Shown here: piece by piece, positions 24,067-37,724 of the stretch
How the letters are laid out: each line of letters starts with the position of its first letter
Numbering within the stretch: the first letter of the stretch is position 1
NCBI GenBank assembly: GCA_937899645.1
Contig: CALCCD010000066.1
Span: forward strand, 1-64,000
Direction: 5' to 3'
Origin: an uncultured cyanobacterium
GTDB taxonomy: Bacteria; Cyanobacteriota; Cyanobacteriia; Cyanobacteriales; Geitlerinemataceae
DNA length: 64,000 nt
Position numbers and translations under genes: made by a program
Notes under the pieces: model-generated
Seen by the model: only the letters and a program-made list of their open reading frames with translations
What the model was told of the DNA's origin: nothing
Databases searched by the model: none

Positions 24067-25374
24067 ATGGTGGTCAGTCGAGAAAAAGCACCCAGCGCCC
24101 AGGAGACATTTCTCCAGATGGCGCAAGCAGCCGGTCTGCGTGGCCGCCTGCTCATCACGATCGGACTCCTGATCCTCGTCCGCTTGGGAATTTACCTGCC
24201 GATTCCCGGAATCAATCGCGCCCAGTTCGCCGCCGATTTGCAGAACAGCCCGTTCCTCGGTCTGCTGGACGTGTTCTCCGGTGGCGGTCTGCAATCGCTC
24301 GGCATTTTTGCCCTCGGCATTTTGCCGTTCATTAATGCCTCGATCGCGATTCAGCTCCTAACGGCAGCAATCCCGAGCCTCGAAGACTTGCAGAAAAACG
24401 AAGGCGAAGCCGGTCGGCGCAAGATTTCGCAAATCACGCGCTACATCGCCCTCGGCATTGCCGTTCTGCAAAGTATCGGGATTGCGATTTGGACGAGCGG
24501 TTACGCCCTCAATCCGGGCTCGACGGTCTTCGTCATTCAGACCGTCATTGCCCTGGTCGCGGGCTCGATGTTCGTGATGTGGGTGTCCGAGCTGATCACC
24601 GAGCGCGGCATCGGTAACGGTGCATCGCTGCTGATTTTCGTCAACATCGTCGCGGTTCTGCCGCGATCGCTGGGCGGAACGATCCAGCTCGCGCAGCAAG
24701 ATCAGGGCATCATCGGTCGCGTCGTCCTGCTGCTGCTCGTCTTCCTCGTGACGATCGTCGGCATTGTCTTCGTCCAAGAGGGCGCGCGCCGCATCCCGAT
24801 CGTCTCGGCTCGCCGTCAGGTAGGTCGTCGCTTGTATCGCGAGCGCACTAGCTACCTGCCCCTGCGCCTAAATCAGGGCGGCGTGATGCCGATTATCTTC
24901 GCCTCTAGTTTCCTGATTCTGCCGGGAATTTTGGCACAGTCCACAGGCAACGCTTTCCTGGTTCAGGTCGCGGATTACTTGCGTCCCAGTGGCCCTGCGC
25001 CCTTGCTGTACGTGACGTTCTACCTGTCGCTGATCGTCTTCTTTAGTTACTTCTACGCGTCGTTGATTCTCAACCCCGTCGATCTTTCGCAGAACCTGAA
25101 GAAAATGGGATCGAGCATCCCCGGCATTCGCCCCGGACGCGCGACCAGCGACTACATCGAGAAGGTGATGAACCGTCTGACACTTCTCGGCGCGATTTTC
25201 CTCGGCATCGTTGCCACCGTGCCAACGGCAGTGGAGAGCGCGACGCAAGTTACGACTTTCCAGGGACTGGGCGCGACCTCACTGCTGATTTTGGTCGGTG
25301 TAGCCATCGATACGGCCAAGCAGATTCAAACCTACGTCATTTCCCAACGCTACGAGGGAATGGTCAAACAATAG
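24067..25374 (+). CDS. secY: Preprotein translocase subunit SecY
   Basis: [49 protein letters not shown]. Confidence 0.97.
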   Translation: MVVSREKAPSAQETFLQMAQAAGLRGRLLITIGLLILVRLGIYLPIPGINRAQFAADLQNSPFLGLLDVFSGGGLQSLGIFALGILPFINASIAIQLLTAAIPSLEDLQKNEGEAGRRKISQITRYIALGIAVLQSIGIAIWTSGYALNPGSTVFVIQTVIALVAGSMFVMWVSELITERGIGNGASLLIFVNIVAVLPRSLGGTIQLAQQDQGIIGRVVLLLLVFLVTIVGIVFVQEGARRIPIVSARRQVGRRLYRERTSYLPLRLNQGGVMPIIFASSFLILPGILAQSTGNAFLVQVADYLRPSGPAPLLYVTFYLSLIVFFSYFYASLILNPVDLSQNLKKMGSSIPGIRPGRATSDYIEKVMNRLTLLGAIFLGIVATVPTAVESATQVTTFQGLGATSLLILVGVAIDTAKQIQTYVISQRYEGMVKQ

Positions 25375-25379
25375 ACTTC

Positions 25380-25934
25380 ATGAGACTCATCTTTCTTGGC
25401 CCCCCAGGGGCGGGTAAGGGGACTCAGGCGCAACGTGTTGCATCTGACTACTCCGTACCCCACATCTCCACCGGCGACATTTTGCGCAGTGCCGTCGCCG
25501 CTCAAACATTGTTGGGCAAAAAAGCCCAGGACTATATGAATCGAGGCGAGCTCGTCCCCGACAGCCTCGTTCTCGACCTCGTAAAAGAGCGCTTGCAGGC
25601 TGAGGATACGAAGCCGGGCTGGATTTTAGACGGGTTTCCTCGTAATGTGTCTCAGGCTGAATTCCTGTCCCAATTGCTGGAAGGAATCTCGCAGGGTATT
25701 GACTCCGTAATCAACTTTGACGTGCCCGACGACTCGATCGTCGCCCGCATGCTAGAGCGTGGTCGCAAGGATGACAACGAGGATACGATTCGCCGTCGCC
25801 TCGTCGTCTATCGTGACGAGACCGAGCCGCTAATTGCTTTTTACAAGCAGCTCGGCTACCTCGTCTCGATCGACGGTAACCAAAGCGTCGATCGCGTTAG
25901 CTCGCAGATCGTTGCAGCTCTTGGGTCTGCTTAG
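25380..25934 (+). CDS. adk: Adenylate kinase
   Basis: [36 protein letters not shown]. Confidence 0.97.
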   Translation: MRLIFLGPPGAGKGTQAQRVASDYSVPHISTGDILRSAVAAQTLLGKKAQDYMNRGELVPDSLVLDLVKERLQAEDTKPGWILDGFPRNVSQAEFLSQLLEGISQGIDSVINFDVPDDSIVARMLERGRKDDNEDTIRRRLVVYRDETEPLIAFYKQLGYLVSIDGNQSVDRVSSQIVAALGSA

Positions 25935-26012
25935 CTATTTGTCAAGAAACTTGCTAATATGAGGAGCTTGTTGCTGCGTGTTGCGGTGTTTGTTTGAGCT
26001 AGAGGAAGAGCA

Positions 26013-26237
26013 TTGTCCAAGCAAGATTTGATCGAAATGGAGGGAACCGTTACCGAGTCCCTGCCCAACGCGATGTTTCGTGTCGATCTCGACAACGGGT
26101 TCAACGTTTTGGCCCACATTTCGGGAAAGATCCGTCGCAACTACATCAAGATTCTGCCGGGGGATCGCGTTAAGGTCGAACTTACTCCCTACGACCTACA
26201 AAAGGGACGCATTACCTATCGCTTGCGTAAGAAGTAG
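26013..26237 (+). CDS. infA: Translation initiation factor IF-1
   Basis: (M)[76 protein letters not shown] start. Confidence 0.97.
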   Translation: MSKQDLIEMEGTVTESLPNAMFRVDLDNGFNVLAHISGKIRRNYIKILPGDRVKVELTPYDLQKGRITYRLRKK

Positions 26238-26363
26238 TGCAGCTGCGTGGTTCGTCGAACGACATGTTGCTCTGAGCTGAGCACCGTGCTTCGTACGGGC
26301 TCCCGAGCACCAGCGCGTTCTTCATCGAAAGCGGGCGTCGATTAATTGTCAAATGTACCTGTC

Positions 26364-26477
26364 ATGAAAGTTAGAGTCTCCGTCAAAGAATGTGCGATAA
26401 GCGCCGCATCATCCGCTGCGGCAGCCGCGTCACGTTCGTTTGCGCGAATTCGCAAGCACGAGCAACGGCAAGGTTAA
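26364..26477 (+). pseudogene. rpmJ: rpmJ (L36) with two compensating frameshifts
   Basis: Frame 0: MKVRVSVKE..(scrambled)..KHEQRQG*, 37 codons; shifted frame from 26390 encodes MCDKRRIIRCGSRVTFVCANS, aligning with the L36 core; position between infA and rpsM as expected. Confidence 0.75.
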
Positions 26478-26553
26478 ATCCAGCTAGCCCTGCTTCGATC
26501 GAATCTTTTCCCAGCCCAGCTATCAACATACCCGCATTAGGAGGAACTCCCCG

Positions 26554-26928
26554 GTGGCACGAATTTCCGGCGTTGACTTGCCGCGTAACAAACGCGTCGA
26601 AATTGGCTTGACGTACATCTACGGTATCGGTCTGCACCGATCGCAGAAAATTCTCGAAGCGACTAGTATCAGTCCCGACACGCGTGTCAAAGACTTGTCT
26701 GATGCTGAAGTCGCTGCGCTTCGCGAGCACCTCGAAGCAACTTATCAGGTCGAAGGTGACCTGCGCCGCTGGGAGTCGATGAACGTTAAGCGTCTCGTCG
26801 ATATCGGTTGCTATCGCGGTCGCCGCCACCGCCAGGGACTGCCCGTACGCGGTCAGCGCACCCGAACTAACGCCCGCACGCGTCGCGGCGGTCGCCGGAC
26901 AGTGGCTGGTAAGAAAAAGGCGAAGTAG
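26554..26928 (+). CDS. rpsM: 30S ribosomal protein S13
   Basis: [37 protein letters not shown] start. Confidence 0.98.
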   Translation: MARISGVDLPRNKRVEIGLTYIYGIGLHRSQKILEATSISPDTRVKDLSDAEVAALREHLEATYQVEGDLRRWESMNVKRLVDIGCYRGRRHRQGLPVRGQRTRTNARTRRGGRRTVAGKKKAK

Positions 26929-27031
26929 GTAAGGGCCGGGGCCCGCTAGCTCCACGCGAACTCGTTGGGAGTGCTCGATTCCCGCACGACACCCAAAGAT
27001 TCTCAACTCAACTCAATCGACTTAGAAGACA

Positions 27032-27427
27032 ATGGCCCGACAATCTGGCAAAAAATCAGGCGCGCGCAAGCAGAAGCGAAACGTTCCCAACGGAGTTGCC
27101 TATATCCAATCGACGTTCAATAACACGATCGTCACGATCACAGACCCGCGCGGTGAAGTTATTTCCTGGGCTTCTGCGGGGTCGAGCGGCTTCAAGGGTG
27201 CTAAGAAAGGTACGCCTTACGCCGCCCAGACCGCTGCGGAAAGTGCTGCCCGTCGTGCGAACGACCAGGGCATGCGCCAGATTGAAGTGATGGTCAGCGG
27301 CCCCGGATCGGGTCGCGAAACGGCAATCCGCGCGATTCAAGGGGTCGGTCTAGAAATCACCCTGATTCGCGACATCACTCCGATTCCGCACAATGGTTGT
27401 CGTCCGCCGAAGCGTCGTCGCGTTTAG
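27032..27427 (+). CDS. rpsK: 30S ribosomal protein S11
   Basis: [47 protein letters not shown]. Confidence 0.98.
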   Translation: MARQSGKKSGARKQKRNVPNGVAYIQSTFNNTIVTITDPRGEVISWASAGSSGFKGAKKGTPYAAQTAAESAARRANDQGMRQIEVMVSGPGSGRETAIRAIQGVGLEITLIRDITPIPHNGCRPPKRRRV

Positions 27428-27474
27428 GCCGAGCGACTCGATATTGGGGATTTTGGATATAAGGAGGTTATGCT

Positions 27475-28413
27475 GTGGCGCAGTTCCAGATTGAATGCGT
27501 TGAGACGAATACGGAGAAAGATCAAGGTCAGTACGGCAAGTTCGCGATCGACCCCCTAGAGCGCGGCCAGGGCACGACGATTGGTAACGCTTTGCGGCGC
27601 GTACTGCTGTCGAACCTAGAGGGAACGGCGATCACGGCGGTACGGATCGAGGGCGTCAACCACGAGTTTGCGACTCTGCCGGGCGTTCGCGAGGACGTTC
27701 TCGAGATTCTGCTCAATATGAAGGAGGTCGTCCTTAAGAGCAGCTCCAACACTCCGGTTACTGGCCGATTGATGGTTCGCGGCCCCGCAATGGTTCGTGC
27801 CGAGCACTTCGAGCTGCCGCCTGAAGTTGAGGTTCCTTCGCTCAACCAGTACGTGGCGACGCTGGCCGAAAACGCCTCTCTCGAGATGGAGTTTCAAATC
27901 GAGAAGGGGACGGGCTACCGCGCGGTCGATCGCAGTCATGATGAGACGGGCGCGATCGACTACATGCAAATCGATTCGATTTTTATGCCCGTCCGCAAGG
28001 TTAACTACACTGTCGAAGACGTTCGCGAAGATTCGATTCAGAAAGATCGCCTCTTCCTAGAAGTCTGGACGAACGGCAGCATTACGCCCCAAGAGGCGCT
28101 GAGCGAAGCGGCAGAAATCCTCGTCGAGCTGTTCTCGCCGCTCAAGGACATCACCCTCGAGGCGATGAAAGACGAGCAGACGCCGGATGAAGATCCGACC
28201 AGCCAAATCCCGATCGAGGAGCTACAGCTTTCCGTTCGCGCTTACAACTGCCTGAAGCGCGCTCAGATCAACTCCGTGGCCGACCTGCTCGACTACTCCC
28301 AAGAAGACCTGCTCGAAATTAAAAATTTCGGCCAGAAGTCTGCCGAGGAAGTGATCGACGCGCTTCAAAAGCGTCTCGGCATAACCCTGCCTCAAGAAAA
28401 GGCCAAGGCTTAG
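27475..28413 (+). CDS. rpoA: DNA-directed RNA polymerase subunit alpha
   Basis: QGTTIGNALRRVLLSNLEGTAITAVRIEGVNHEF and alpha-CTD; GTG start. Confidence 0.98.
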   Translation: MAQFQIECVETNTEKDQGQYGKFAIDPLERGQGTTIGNALRRVLLSNLEGTAITAVRIEGVNHEFATLPGVREDVLEILLNMKEVVLKSSSNTPVTGRLMVRGPAMVRAEHFELPPEVEVPSLNQYVATLAENASLEMEFQIEKGTGYRAVDRSHDETGAIDYMQIDSIFMPVRKVNYTVEDVREDSIQKDRLFLEVWTNGSITPQEALSEAAEILVELFSPLKDITLEAMKDEQTPDEDPTSQIPIEELQLSVRAYNCLKRAQINSVADLLDYSQEDLLEIKNFGQKSAEEVIDALQKRLGITLPQEKAKA

Positions 28414-28500
28414 GACTCGCCTGCGAGCGAGTCGTGCAAGCGACCGCCAAGCTGAGTAAAGTCCGCACCGACTAATTTTCAAGTAAACCCTCAGAGAACC

Positions 28501-28851
28501 ATGCGCCACCGCTGCCGCGTTCCCGAACTCGGGAAACCTGCCGATCAACGTAAAGCCCTGCTACGTGCGTTGACGACCGAACTCCTCCGCCACGGACGAA
28601 TCACGACGACCAAAGCTCGCGCTAAGGCCGTTCGTTCTGAAGCCGATCGCATTATTACCCTCGCCAAGAAAGGTACGCTCGCCGCGCGCCGCCAGGCGAT
28701 GGGCTACCTGTACGACAAGCAGCTCGTCCACTCGCTGTTTGCTGGGGTTGGCGATCGCTACGCTCAGCGCAAAGGTGGATACACCCGCATCCTGCGCACC
28801 GTTCCGCGCCGTGGTGACAACGCCGAAATGGCGATCGTCGAACTGGTTTAG
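28501..28851 (+). CDS. rplQ: 50S ribosomal protein L17
   Basis: [42 protein letters not shown]. Confidence 0.97.
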   Translation: MRHRCRVPELGKPADQRKALLRALTTELLRHGRITTTKARAKAVRSEADRIITLAKKGTLAARRQAMGYLYDKQLVHSLFAGVGDRYAQRKGGYTRILRTVPRRGDNAEMAIVELV

Positions 28852-29688
28852 ATGTCACGCCTGAAAGCTCCGATCCCGCGTCAGCGCGTGGCGCTTGCCA
28901 TTCAGTACAACGGTTCGGACTTTCACGGCTGGCAGCGCCAGCCCCGCGAGCGCTCCGTGCAGCAGACGCTCGAAACGGCAATTGAAACCGTCGTCGGTCA
29001 CCGCGCCGTTCTTCACGGTGCCGGTCGCACCGATACCGGAGTGCACGCTGCCTGTCAGGTCGCGCACTTCGATACGGACAGTCCGATTCCGGGTGAGAAG
29101 TGGGCGGCGGTGCTCAATGCTCGCACCCCGCGCAGCATTAACCTCAGTGCGGCGGCTAGCGTCCGCCTCGACTGGCACGCGCGCTTCTCAGCGACCTGGC
29201 GGCGCTATCGGTATACAATCTATACCGCTCGACGTGCCAACCTGTTTTTCGAGCCCTTTGTCTGGCACTACTACCGCGAGTATCTCGACGCCGAGCTCAT
29301 GCTGCGGGCACTAGAGCCACTGCTCGGTCGCCATCATCTTTCGGCTTTCCGGCGTGCTGGGTCGAGCCGAGCCGATTCATGGGTTGAGGTTCAAGAGGTT
29401 CGCTGCGATCGCGTCCGAGACTTTATCTCGATCGAAGTGCAGGCCAGCGGCTTTTTGTACGGCATGATGCGCCTCCTGGTCGGGACGCTCGTTCAGGTCG
29501 GTCGGGGTCAACGATCGCTCGAAAGCTTCGAGGAGATTTGGACGAACGAACGGCGCGAGCTGGTCAAGTACGCCGCACCGGCCAAGGGGCTCTGTTTCCT
29601 GCGGGTGGGCTACGACAACAATCCTTTCCCGACAGAGGCGTGGTATAGCACGATGCCGCATTACTCTTTCGACCCTTTACCCTGCTAA
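28852..29688 (+). CDS. truA: tRNA pseudouridine(38-40) synthase
   Basis: [35 protein letters not shown]. Confidence 0.97.
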   Translation: MSRLKAPIPRQRVALAIQYNGSDFHGWQRQPRERSVQQTLETAIETVVGHRAVLHGAGRTDTGVHAACQVAHFDTDSPIPGEKWAAVLNARTPRSINLSAAASVRLDWHARFSATWRRYRYTIYTARRANLFFEPFVWHYYREYLDAELMLRALEPLLGRHHLSAFRRAGSSRADSWVEVQEVRCDRVRDFISIEVQASGFLYGMMRLLVGTLVQVGRGQRSLESFEEIWTNERRELVKYAAPAKGLCFLRVGYDNNPFPTEAWYSTMPHYSFDPLPC

Positions 29689-29693
29689 CTCTC

Positions 29694-30146
29694 ATGGAAA
29701 AAACCTATCTCCCACCTGCCCAAAACGACAATGCCAAGTGGTATGTCGTTGACGCCAGCGAGCAGAGACTCGGTCGCTTGGCCACCGAAATCGCTCGCGT
29801 TCTGCGCGGTAAGAACAAGCCGACTTACACGCCTCACCTCGATACGGGTGACTTCGTGGTCGTGATCAACGCCGAGAAAGTGCGCGTCACCGGTAAAAAG
29901 TCGACGCAGAAGCTGTACCGTCGCCACTCCGGTCGCCCGGGCGGCATGAAAATCGAAACTTTCAACAAGCTGCAAGCGCGTATCCCCGAGCGCATCATCG
30001 AGAAAGCCGTGAAGGGCATGCTGCCGAAGAACGCCCTCGGTCGCAAGCTGTTCACCAAGCTCAGCGTGTACCAAGGCGAGAGCCACCCCCACGCCGCACA
30101 AAAGCCCGAAGTTCTGACCATCGCAACCGTCCCTGGAGATAGCTAA
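29694..30146 (+). CDS. rplM: 50S ribosomal protein L13
   Basis: [47 protein letters not shown]. Confidence 0.98.
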   Translation: MEKTYLPPAQNDNAKWYVVDASEQRLGRLATEIARVLRGKNKPTYTPHLDTGDFVVVINAEKVRVTGKKSTQKLYRRHSGRPGGMKIETFNKLQARIPERIIEKAVKGMLPKNALGRKLFTKLSVYQGESHPHAAQKPEVLTIATVPGDS

Positions 30147-30151
30147 ACATC

Positions 30152-30556
30152 ATGGAAAGCAACGATAAAGTTATGTATTGGGGCACGGGTCGCCGCAAGC
30201 GCTCGGTGGCTCGCGTTCGCCTCGTCCCCGGCCAAGGCAACATCACTATCAACGGTCGCCCCGGCGATAACTACCTGCAGTACAACCCGACTTACCTGGG
30301 CGTCGCGAAGGCTCCCCTCGAAGTCCTCGGTCTGGAAGCAGAGTACGACATTCTCGTTTCCGTCAAGGGCGGCGGCATCACCGGTCAGGCCGATGCGATT
30401 CGCCTCGGTGTTGCGCGCGCGCTGTGTCAGCTCGATCCCGAGAACCGCGCGCCGCTGAAGACCGAAGGCTATCTAACCCGCGACCCGCGCGCGAAAGAGC
30501 GTAAGAAGTACGGTCTTCGCAAGGCTCGCAAAGCGCCTCAGTTCTCGAAGCGTTAA
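30152..30556 (+). CDS. rpsI: 30S ribosomal protein S9
   Basis: [49 protein letters not shown]. Confidence 0.98.
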   Translation: MESNDKVMYWGTGRRKRSVARVRLVPGQGNITINGRPGDNYLQYNPTYLGVAKAPLEVLGLEAEYDILVSVKGGGITGQADAIRLGVARALCQLDPENRAPLKTEGYLTRDPRAKERKKYGLRKARKAPQFSKR

Positions 30557-30645
30557 TTGCTGGGTTGGCGCGATACTTTTCAATTTCGCGTCCCGTAATT
30601 TGTTTTGCTTAAGATATTTTCGCAACTTACCGCAAGCTATCCATC

Positions 30646-30897
30646 ATGCCTAAATCTGGAATTCATCCCGAGTGGTATCCCGAAGCGAAGGTGTACTGCA
30701 ACGGCGAAGTCGTTATGACCGTCGGTGCTACCAAGCCCGAACTGTCGGTTGACGTTTGGTCGGGCAACCACCCTTTCTACACGGGTAACCAAAAAATCAT
30801 CGATACGGAAGGTCGCGTCGAGCGCTTCCTGCGTAAATACGGCATGGCTCCCGAAGATGCCGATACTGACGCTGCCGAAACCGAAGAGTCGAAGTAG
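30646..30897 (+). CDS. rpmE: 50S ribosomal protein L31 (Cys-poor form)
   Basis: MPKSGIHPEWYPEAKVYCNGEVVMTVGATKPELSVDVWSGNHPFYTGNQKI. Confidence 0.97.
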   Translation: MPKSGIHPEWYPEAKVYCNGEVVMTVGATKPELSVDVWSGNHPFYTGNQKIIDTEGRVERFLRKYGMAPEDADTDAAETEESK

Positions 30898-30918
30898 GTT
30901 CTCGAGATTGATGTCATG

Positions 30919-30957
30919 CAAGACGGTCGAAAGCAATTTCGACCGTCTTGCGTTTTT
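30919..30957 (+). terminator. Intrinsic terminator after rpmE
   Basis: caagacggtcgaaa-gcaa-tttcgaccgtcttg (14-bp perfect stem, GCAA tetraloop) followed by cgttttt. Confidence 0.9.
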
Positions 30958-31032
30958 AGGGCGCGTTGCTAACTAAAGCCTGCCTAACTCATGGAGCAAG
31001 CTGTTGAGCACCCGACCGAGCAATAAAGCTAG

Positions 31033-33203
<2,171 letters not shown>

Positions 33204-33338
33204 GGCAGAGACTTAACGAGAATAAAAGAAGTTGATGCGGCTTACGCCTGCACGAAGACTGCACGATTCACCGTGCGAAGGCGATGCCGATAACAGGCTC
33301 AGTGCTCGTTGGACTTGGGTTAGTTGTGATGGGTTCAG

Positions 33339-34880
33339 CTAACCGGCGTAGAGGGCGCGGATAGCTTCGAGGACGCCTTTGGCTTTGTTGAGCGTTTCTT
33401 CGTATTCGCTCTCGGGGTTGGAGTCGGCGACGAGGCCCGCGCCTGCCTGCACCGAGACCTGGGGCTGGCCGTCGGCATCGGGGCAGATTAGCGCTGTACG
33501 GATGGCGATCGCACTGTTGAGCTGGCCGTCGAAGCTGTAATAGCCGTAGACGCCGGAGTAGGGGCCGCGCCGATCGGACTCCAGTTCGCGGACGATTTCC
33601 ATGGCGCGGATTTTCGGCGCGCCGCTGACTGTCCCGGCGGGGAAGCAAGCTTTGAGCAGATCCCAGGCGGTTTTCCCCGGTGCGAGCTGGCCGATCGCGT
33701 TGCTGACGATGTGCATAACGTGGCTGTAGCGCTCGATCGTCATTAGCTCGTCCACGTGCACGCTACCCGGTTGGCAGACGCGCCCGAGGTCGTTGCGTCC
33801 GAGATCGACGAGCATGACGTGCTCGGCGCATTCCTTCGGGTCGGCGAGCAGATCGGCGGCGAGGTCGGCGTCTTCGGTTTGGGTCGCGCCGCGTTTGCGG
33901 GTTCCGGCGATCGGGCGCACCGATGCGGTCGTCGTACCGTCTTCCTGGCGATCGGCTTTGACCATAACTTCGGGGCTGGAGCCGACGAGTTGCCAGTCTT
34001 TAAAGTTGAAAAAGGCCATGTAGGGCGAGGGGTTGATCGATCGTAGCGATCGGTACAGATCGAACGGCTTGCCGGGATAAGGGGCAGACAGCCGCTGAGA
34101 AATGACAACCTGAAAGATATCGCCCGCTTTGATGTAGTCCTTGGCCTTGGCAACGCTGGCCAGAAAACGTTCGCGCTCGGTGTTGCTCTGGTAGTCCAGC
34201 GGCGGAGCGGAGCTGGTCTTGGGCGACTGCCACTCGAGGATAGTCTCGCGCGGCTCTAGGGAGGTCTTGAGCTTATCGACCAGGGTGGTGACGCGGGTGC
34301 AAGCGGCGTCGTAGGCGTGCGCGAGATCGACGTTAGGATCGCGCAGATCGGCGTAGGCGATCGCCCAGATTTTCCGCTGCACTTGGTCGAAGACCAGCAG
34401 GTTATCCACTTGCATCCAGAGCCCGTCGGGCAGCGCGCCGACGCCGCCGTCCGTCGGCTCGTGTACCAGCACGCGCGGCTCGATCCACTGGATCAGCTCG
34501 TAGCCCCAGAAGCCGAACAAGCCGCCGATCCCTTGGGGCAGTTGGGGAAGCGTGACGGGCTGAAATTTTGCGAGGCAGGTTTCCAGGGCAGCAAACGGAT
34601 CGCCGTCGAACTCCGAGCGTTTGCCACTGCGATGGTGCTTCACCGTACGATCGCCGCGTGCTTCGAGCACCCAGAGCGGATCGCAGCCCAGAAAGCTGTA
34701 GCGCCCGATCGACTCGCCGCCCTCCACCGACTCGAGCAGGAAGCTATAATCTTCGCCCTGGCAGACTTTCAGCCATGCCGACACCGGCGTATCGAGATCG
34801 GCGATCCATTCGCGGCACACCGGCACGAAGTTGCCTTGCTGGGCGAGCTGCTCGAATTCGGAAAAACTCGGGAACATCAT
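33339..34880 (-). CDS. trpE: Anthranilate synthase component I
   Basis: YSFLLESVEGGESIGRYSFLGC..GRNDLGRVCQPGSVHVDELM..FPAGTVSGAPKIRAMEIV. Confidence 0.93.
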   Translation of the reverse strand: MMFPSFSEFEQLAQQGNFVPVCREWIADLDTPVSAWLKVCQGEDYSFLLESVEGGESIGRYSFLGCDPLWVLEARGDRTVKHHRSGKRSEFDGDPFAALETCLAKFQPVTLPQLPQGIGGLFGFWGYELIQWIEPRVLVHEPTDGGVGALPDGLWMQVDNLLVFDQVQRKIWAIAYADLRDPNVDLAHAYDAACTRVTTLVDKLKTSLEPRETILEWQSPKTSSAPPLDYQSNTERERFLASVAKAKDYIKAGDIFQVVISQRLSAPYPGKPFDLYRSLRSINPSPYMAFFNFKDWQLVGSSPEVMVKADRQEDGTTTASVRPIAGTRKRGATQTEDADLAADLLADPKECAEHVMLVDLGRNDLGRVCQPGSVHVDELMTIERYSHVMHIVSNAIGQLAPGKTAWDLLKACFPAGTVSGAPKIRAMEIVRELESDRRGPYSGVYGYYSFDGQLNSAIAIRTALICPDADGQPQVSVQAGAGLVADSNPESEYEETLNKAKGVLEAIRALYAG

Positions 34881-34945
34881 GGAGCGGATGGGGGCAGATT
34901 CGCAGAAAAGGTCGAAAGCAGGATCGAAGTCGGGCGATCGGGCAC

Positions 34946-34984
34946 AAAAAAAGGAGAATGCAGCTCAACCCACACTCTCCTTAA
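34946..34984 (-). terminator. Candidate intrinsic terminator after psaD
   Basis: Minus strand: aaggagagtgtgggttgagctgcattctcctttttttgtg, stem followed by T-run. Confidence 0.7.
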
Positions 34985-35022
34985 ATTTAAAAGCTGATTG
35001 CAAACTCAACATTTATGCCGTC

Positions 35023-35451
35023 TTAAGCATCGTAGGGCTCTTTGCCGCTGAATTTCAACTTAGCCGGGTTCGGGTTGTCGCCGATCTTGCGATCGACCTT
35101 GCCCGCGAACTCGCGACCTTCGTTGACTTTCTCTGGGAAGACGCCGTCTGCCGGGTGCAGGAACTGGGTCTCGCCGTTCGGGTAAATGCGGTAGACCTTG
35201 TAGTTCTCCATACGGGGCTTGAACTTCGTACGGAGCTGCGTGCCGAGGGCGAGGCACTGCTCTTTGCGAGAGAAGTAGAGTAGGTTGTCGCCTTCGTGCA
35301 TGATGGCAGCGCCACCAGTCGGCATCTCAAAGACTTGTTCTTTTTTACTCGTCCAAGTGATGGCGTACTTTTCTTCGATGTCTGCTTTGGTGAGCAAGCC
35401 ACCGGTACTGCCACCGAACTTGGGGGTCTGTCCGGTCAGTTCTTCAGCCAT
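35023..35451 (-). CDS. psaD: Photosystem I subunit II
   Basis: [51 protein letters not shown]. Confidence 0.98.
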   Translation of the reverse strand: MAEELTGQTPKFGGSTGGLLTKADIEEKYAITWTSKKEQVFEMPTGGAAIMHEGDNLLYFSRKEQCLALGTQLRTKFKPRMENYKVYRIYPNGETQFLHPADGVFPEKVNEGREFAGKVDRKIGDNPNPAKLKFSGKEPYDA

Positions 35452-35583
35452 AAAAAGCGTTCTCACAAAACGGATGTTCAAGGGATCGTATCACCGCCAT
35501 TCGGACGCCTCGATATCCCGTCAATAAATGTAACAGTCGCAACGACACGCCGAGCCCCGCTCGCCGCAGCCGTTCAGATGGCA

Positions 35584-37572
35584 CTACTGCACCTCGAACT
35601 CGAGCGTGAAGGTATCGCGCTGTTGGGTGCTGACCTCGAAGATGTAAGTACCGTCAGCAGGAATCGCCTCCGACCAAAAAATTGTATTCGTCGCGATCGG
35701 CTCGCCGCTGGGGTTGCGGATCGACATCACGGCGTTGTTGCTGAGCGTCGCGCTCAATACTTGACCCTGGCTGACGGTAACGAGGTACTGGCGGGTCTGC
35801 GGTGGTTCGATCGTATCGCCCGCTTGGGAAGAGTTGCGCGAAGTCAGGTCGATCGCTTGAGGAGCGGGCGCAGGCGTTAGGGTCGGCGTGGGACTGGGCG
35901 TCGGGGTCGGCGTCGGCGTTGGAGTCGGCGTCGGGCTGGGAGCCGGACTGGGCGTCGGCGTTGGAGTCGGCGTCGGGCTGGGAGCCGGACTGGGCGTCGG
36001 GGTCGGTTCCGGCGTCGCGACGGGCTCGGGTTCGCCCAGCGACATCCGCAGCGTGTACGTCCCCGACTCCAGGCCGCGAATCGGCTGGAGGCGCAGGATG
36101 TGGGTACCGTCTTTGGTAAATGCGCCGCTCCACTGGGAAATCCGGTTGCCGCCATCGAGGACGACGCCCTGGGGGTCGAGCACGGTCAGCAGCACCTGCT
36201 CGCCGAGGACTTCGACGTCGAACTGAAAGTCCACCTGGCCGCGAATCAAATAGTCGTAGGTTTCGTTGCTTCTCAGCTCGCCATCGAGGCTGACCGTGCC
36301 GCCGGGGGATAGGTTAATGCGCTGGCGGTAGGTTTGGGGCTGGCCCTCGTCGCTCGTTGCATCGGGGTCGGGGGTCGGGGGTACGGTCGCGACTGGCGTC
36401 GGGGCCGGGGCGGGGAATAGCTCGGCAACGCTGCTAAAGATTTTCCAGGAGCTCCACCCCGCGATTATTGCCAGCAGAATGCCGAGCGCACCGATGATAA
36501 TCGGGCTGTTTTGCAGCGAGGCGGGTGGCGACGAAACGGGGGCATAGCGATCGTCATCGCCGTCCGGCTCGGGGCTGGCGGCGATCGTCGTTGAATCGTA
36601 GGAGCGCCCGACAGCGACCGTCTGCATTTGGGTCGAGCTTGGGGCGGGCACTGCGGGCGGTGGCGGTAGTGTGGCGGCTCCCGTCGTTCCGGCAGCGCCG
36701 AGCCCGACGGCCATCAGCAGCGGGTTCAGATCGCCGGTTAGCGCCGCGACATTGGCGTAGCGATCGCCCGGTTGAGTGGCCAGCATCCGCGACAAAATCG
36801 CCTCGAACTGCGGGTTGAGCGAGACGTAGGGCTGCCAGTTCCAGGTCAGGTCGCGCTCGTCGAACAGCTCGTTCGGCTCGCGCCCGGTCATCAGCACCAG
36901 GCCAGTGACGGCCAGGGCATAGAGATCGCTGTTGGGATAGGCGCGTCCGGTTTGCATCTGTTCGATCGGCGCGTAGCCGAACTTGCCGACTGCCGTACGC
37001 GATACGGGCTGGTCGGGGGCGACACCGGGCTGCACCTGGTTTGCGACCTGGGTTGCCAGCTCCTTGACTACGCCAAAGTCGATCAGGACGGGCATGCGAT
37101 CGCGGGCGCGCTGGATGATGTTTTCTGGCGAGATGTCACGGTGAATCGTGCCGCGCTCGTGGATGTAGTCGAGCACGGGCAGCAGGCTGCGAAATAGCTG
37201 AAGGACGGCAACTTCCGGAAAGGCGGTCTGCTGGGCGCGGTAGCCGTCGAGCATCTCGCGGTAGGTTTGTCCGGCGACGTATTCCTGGACGAGAAACAGA
37301 CGGTAGTCGTCTTCGAAGACGGCTTGGAAGCGGGGAATCTGCGGGTGTTGGAGCTGATAGAGCGTCGTAGCCTCGCGCTGGAACAACTCGCGGGATTTTT
37401 CGAGGGCCTCACCTTCGGTTCCGGCGGGCTGAAACTCTTTGAGGGCACACAGCTCGTTAAAACGACCGCGATCCTCTGCCAGATACGTCCGCGCGAAGCC
37501 GCCTTGCCCGAGCACGCGCATCGTGTAATACCGCTCTTGTAAAACCGTGCCAACTTCGATAGGAGGTCGCAT
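35584..37572 (-). CDS. Membrane Ser/Thr protein kinase with repeat-linked C-terminal beta-rich ectodomains
   Basis: [67 protein letters not shown]; ([10 protein letters not shown])n linker; ORF to 37713 but Met at 37572 preferred. Confidence 0.9.
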   Translation of the reverse strand: MRPPIEVGTVLQERYYTMRVLGQGGFARTYLAEDRGRFNELCALKEFQPAGTEGEALEKSRELFQREATTLYQLQHPQIPRFQAVFEDDYRLFLVQEYVAGQTYREMLDGYRAQQTAFPEVAVLQLFRSLLPVLDYIHERGTIHRDISPENIIQRARDRMPVLIDFGVVKELATQVANQVQPGVAPDQPVSRTAVGKFGYAPIEQMQTGRAYPNSDLYALAVTGLVLMTGREPNELFDERDLTWNWQPYVSLNPQFEAILSRMLATQPGDRYANVAALTGDLNPLLMAVGLGAAGTTGAATLPPPPAVPAPSSTQMQTVAVGRSYDSTTIAASPEPDGDDDRYAPVSSPPASLQNSPIIIGALGILLAIIAGWSSWKIFSSVAELFPAPAPTPVATVPPTPDPDATSDEGQPQTYRQRINLSPGGTVSLDGELRSNETYDYLIRGQVDFQFDVEVLGEQVLLTVLDPQGVVLDGGNRISQWSGAFTKDGTHILRLQPIRGLESGTYTLRMSLGEPEPVATPEPTPTPSPAPSPTPTPTPTPSPAPSPTPTPTPTPTPTPSPTPTLTPAPAPQAIDLTSRNSSQAGDTIEPPQTRQYLVTVSQGQVLSATLSNNAVMSIRNPSGEPIATNTIFWSEAIPADGTYIFEVSTQQRDTFTLEFEVQ

Positions 37573-37724
37573 AGAAGTATCTAAAAAGTGATTGGAGGGT
37601 CGTGCTCGACGCGGGCGATCGGGATCTCCCGGCAGAACGACGACGGTGCGCTCGATTCGTCCGCCGGTGAGACAGGCAGTGCACCCGGCAAGGCGCGCCC
37701 GGATAAGCCCCATTTTGTTGAATT

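Noticed and set aside
26013-26015. TTG start codon of infA as an anomaly
   Set aside because: Alternative starts are frequent in this cluster (several GTG); the IF-1 sequence is otherwise intact.
30646-30897. Loss of zinc-binding Cys in L31
   Set aside because: The Cys-poor VYCNGE..DVWSGNHPF form is what I expect for cyanobacterial L31, so it is not notable by itself.
35875-36010. Regular repeats that could be mistaken for a CRISPR array
   Set aside because: Repeats are contiguous, in-frame and Pro/Thr/Ser-coding with no unique spacers.
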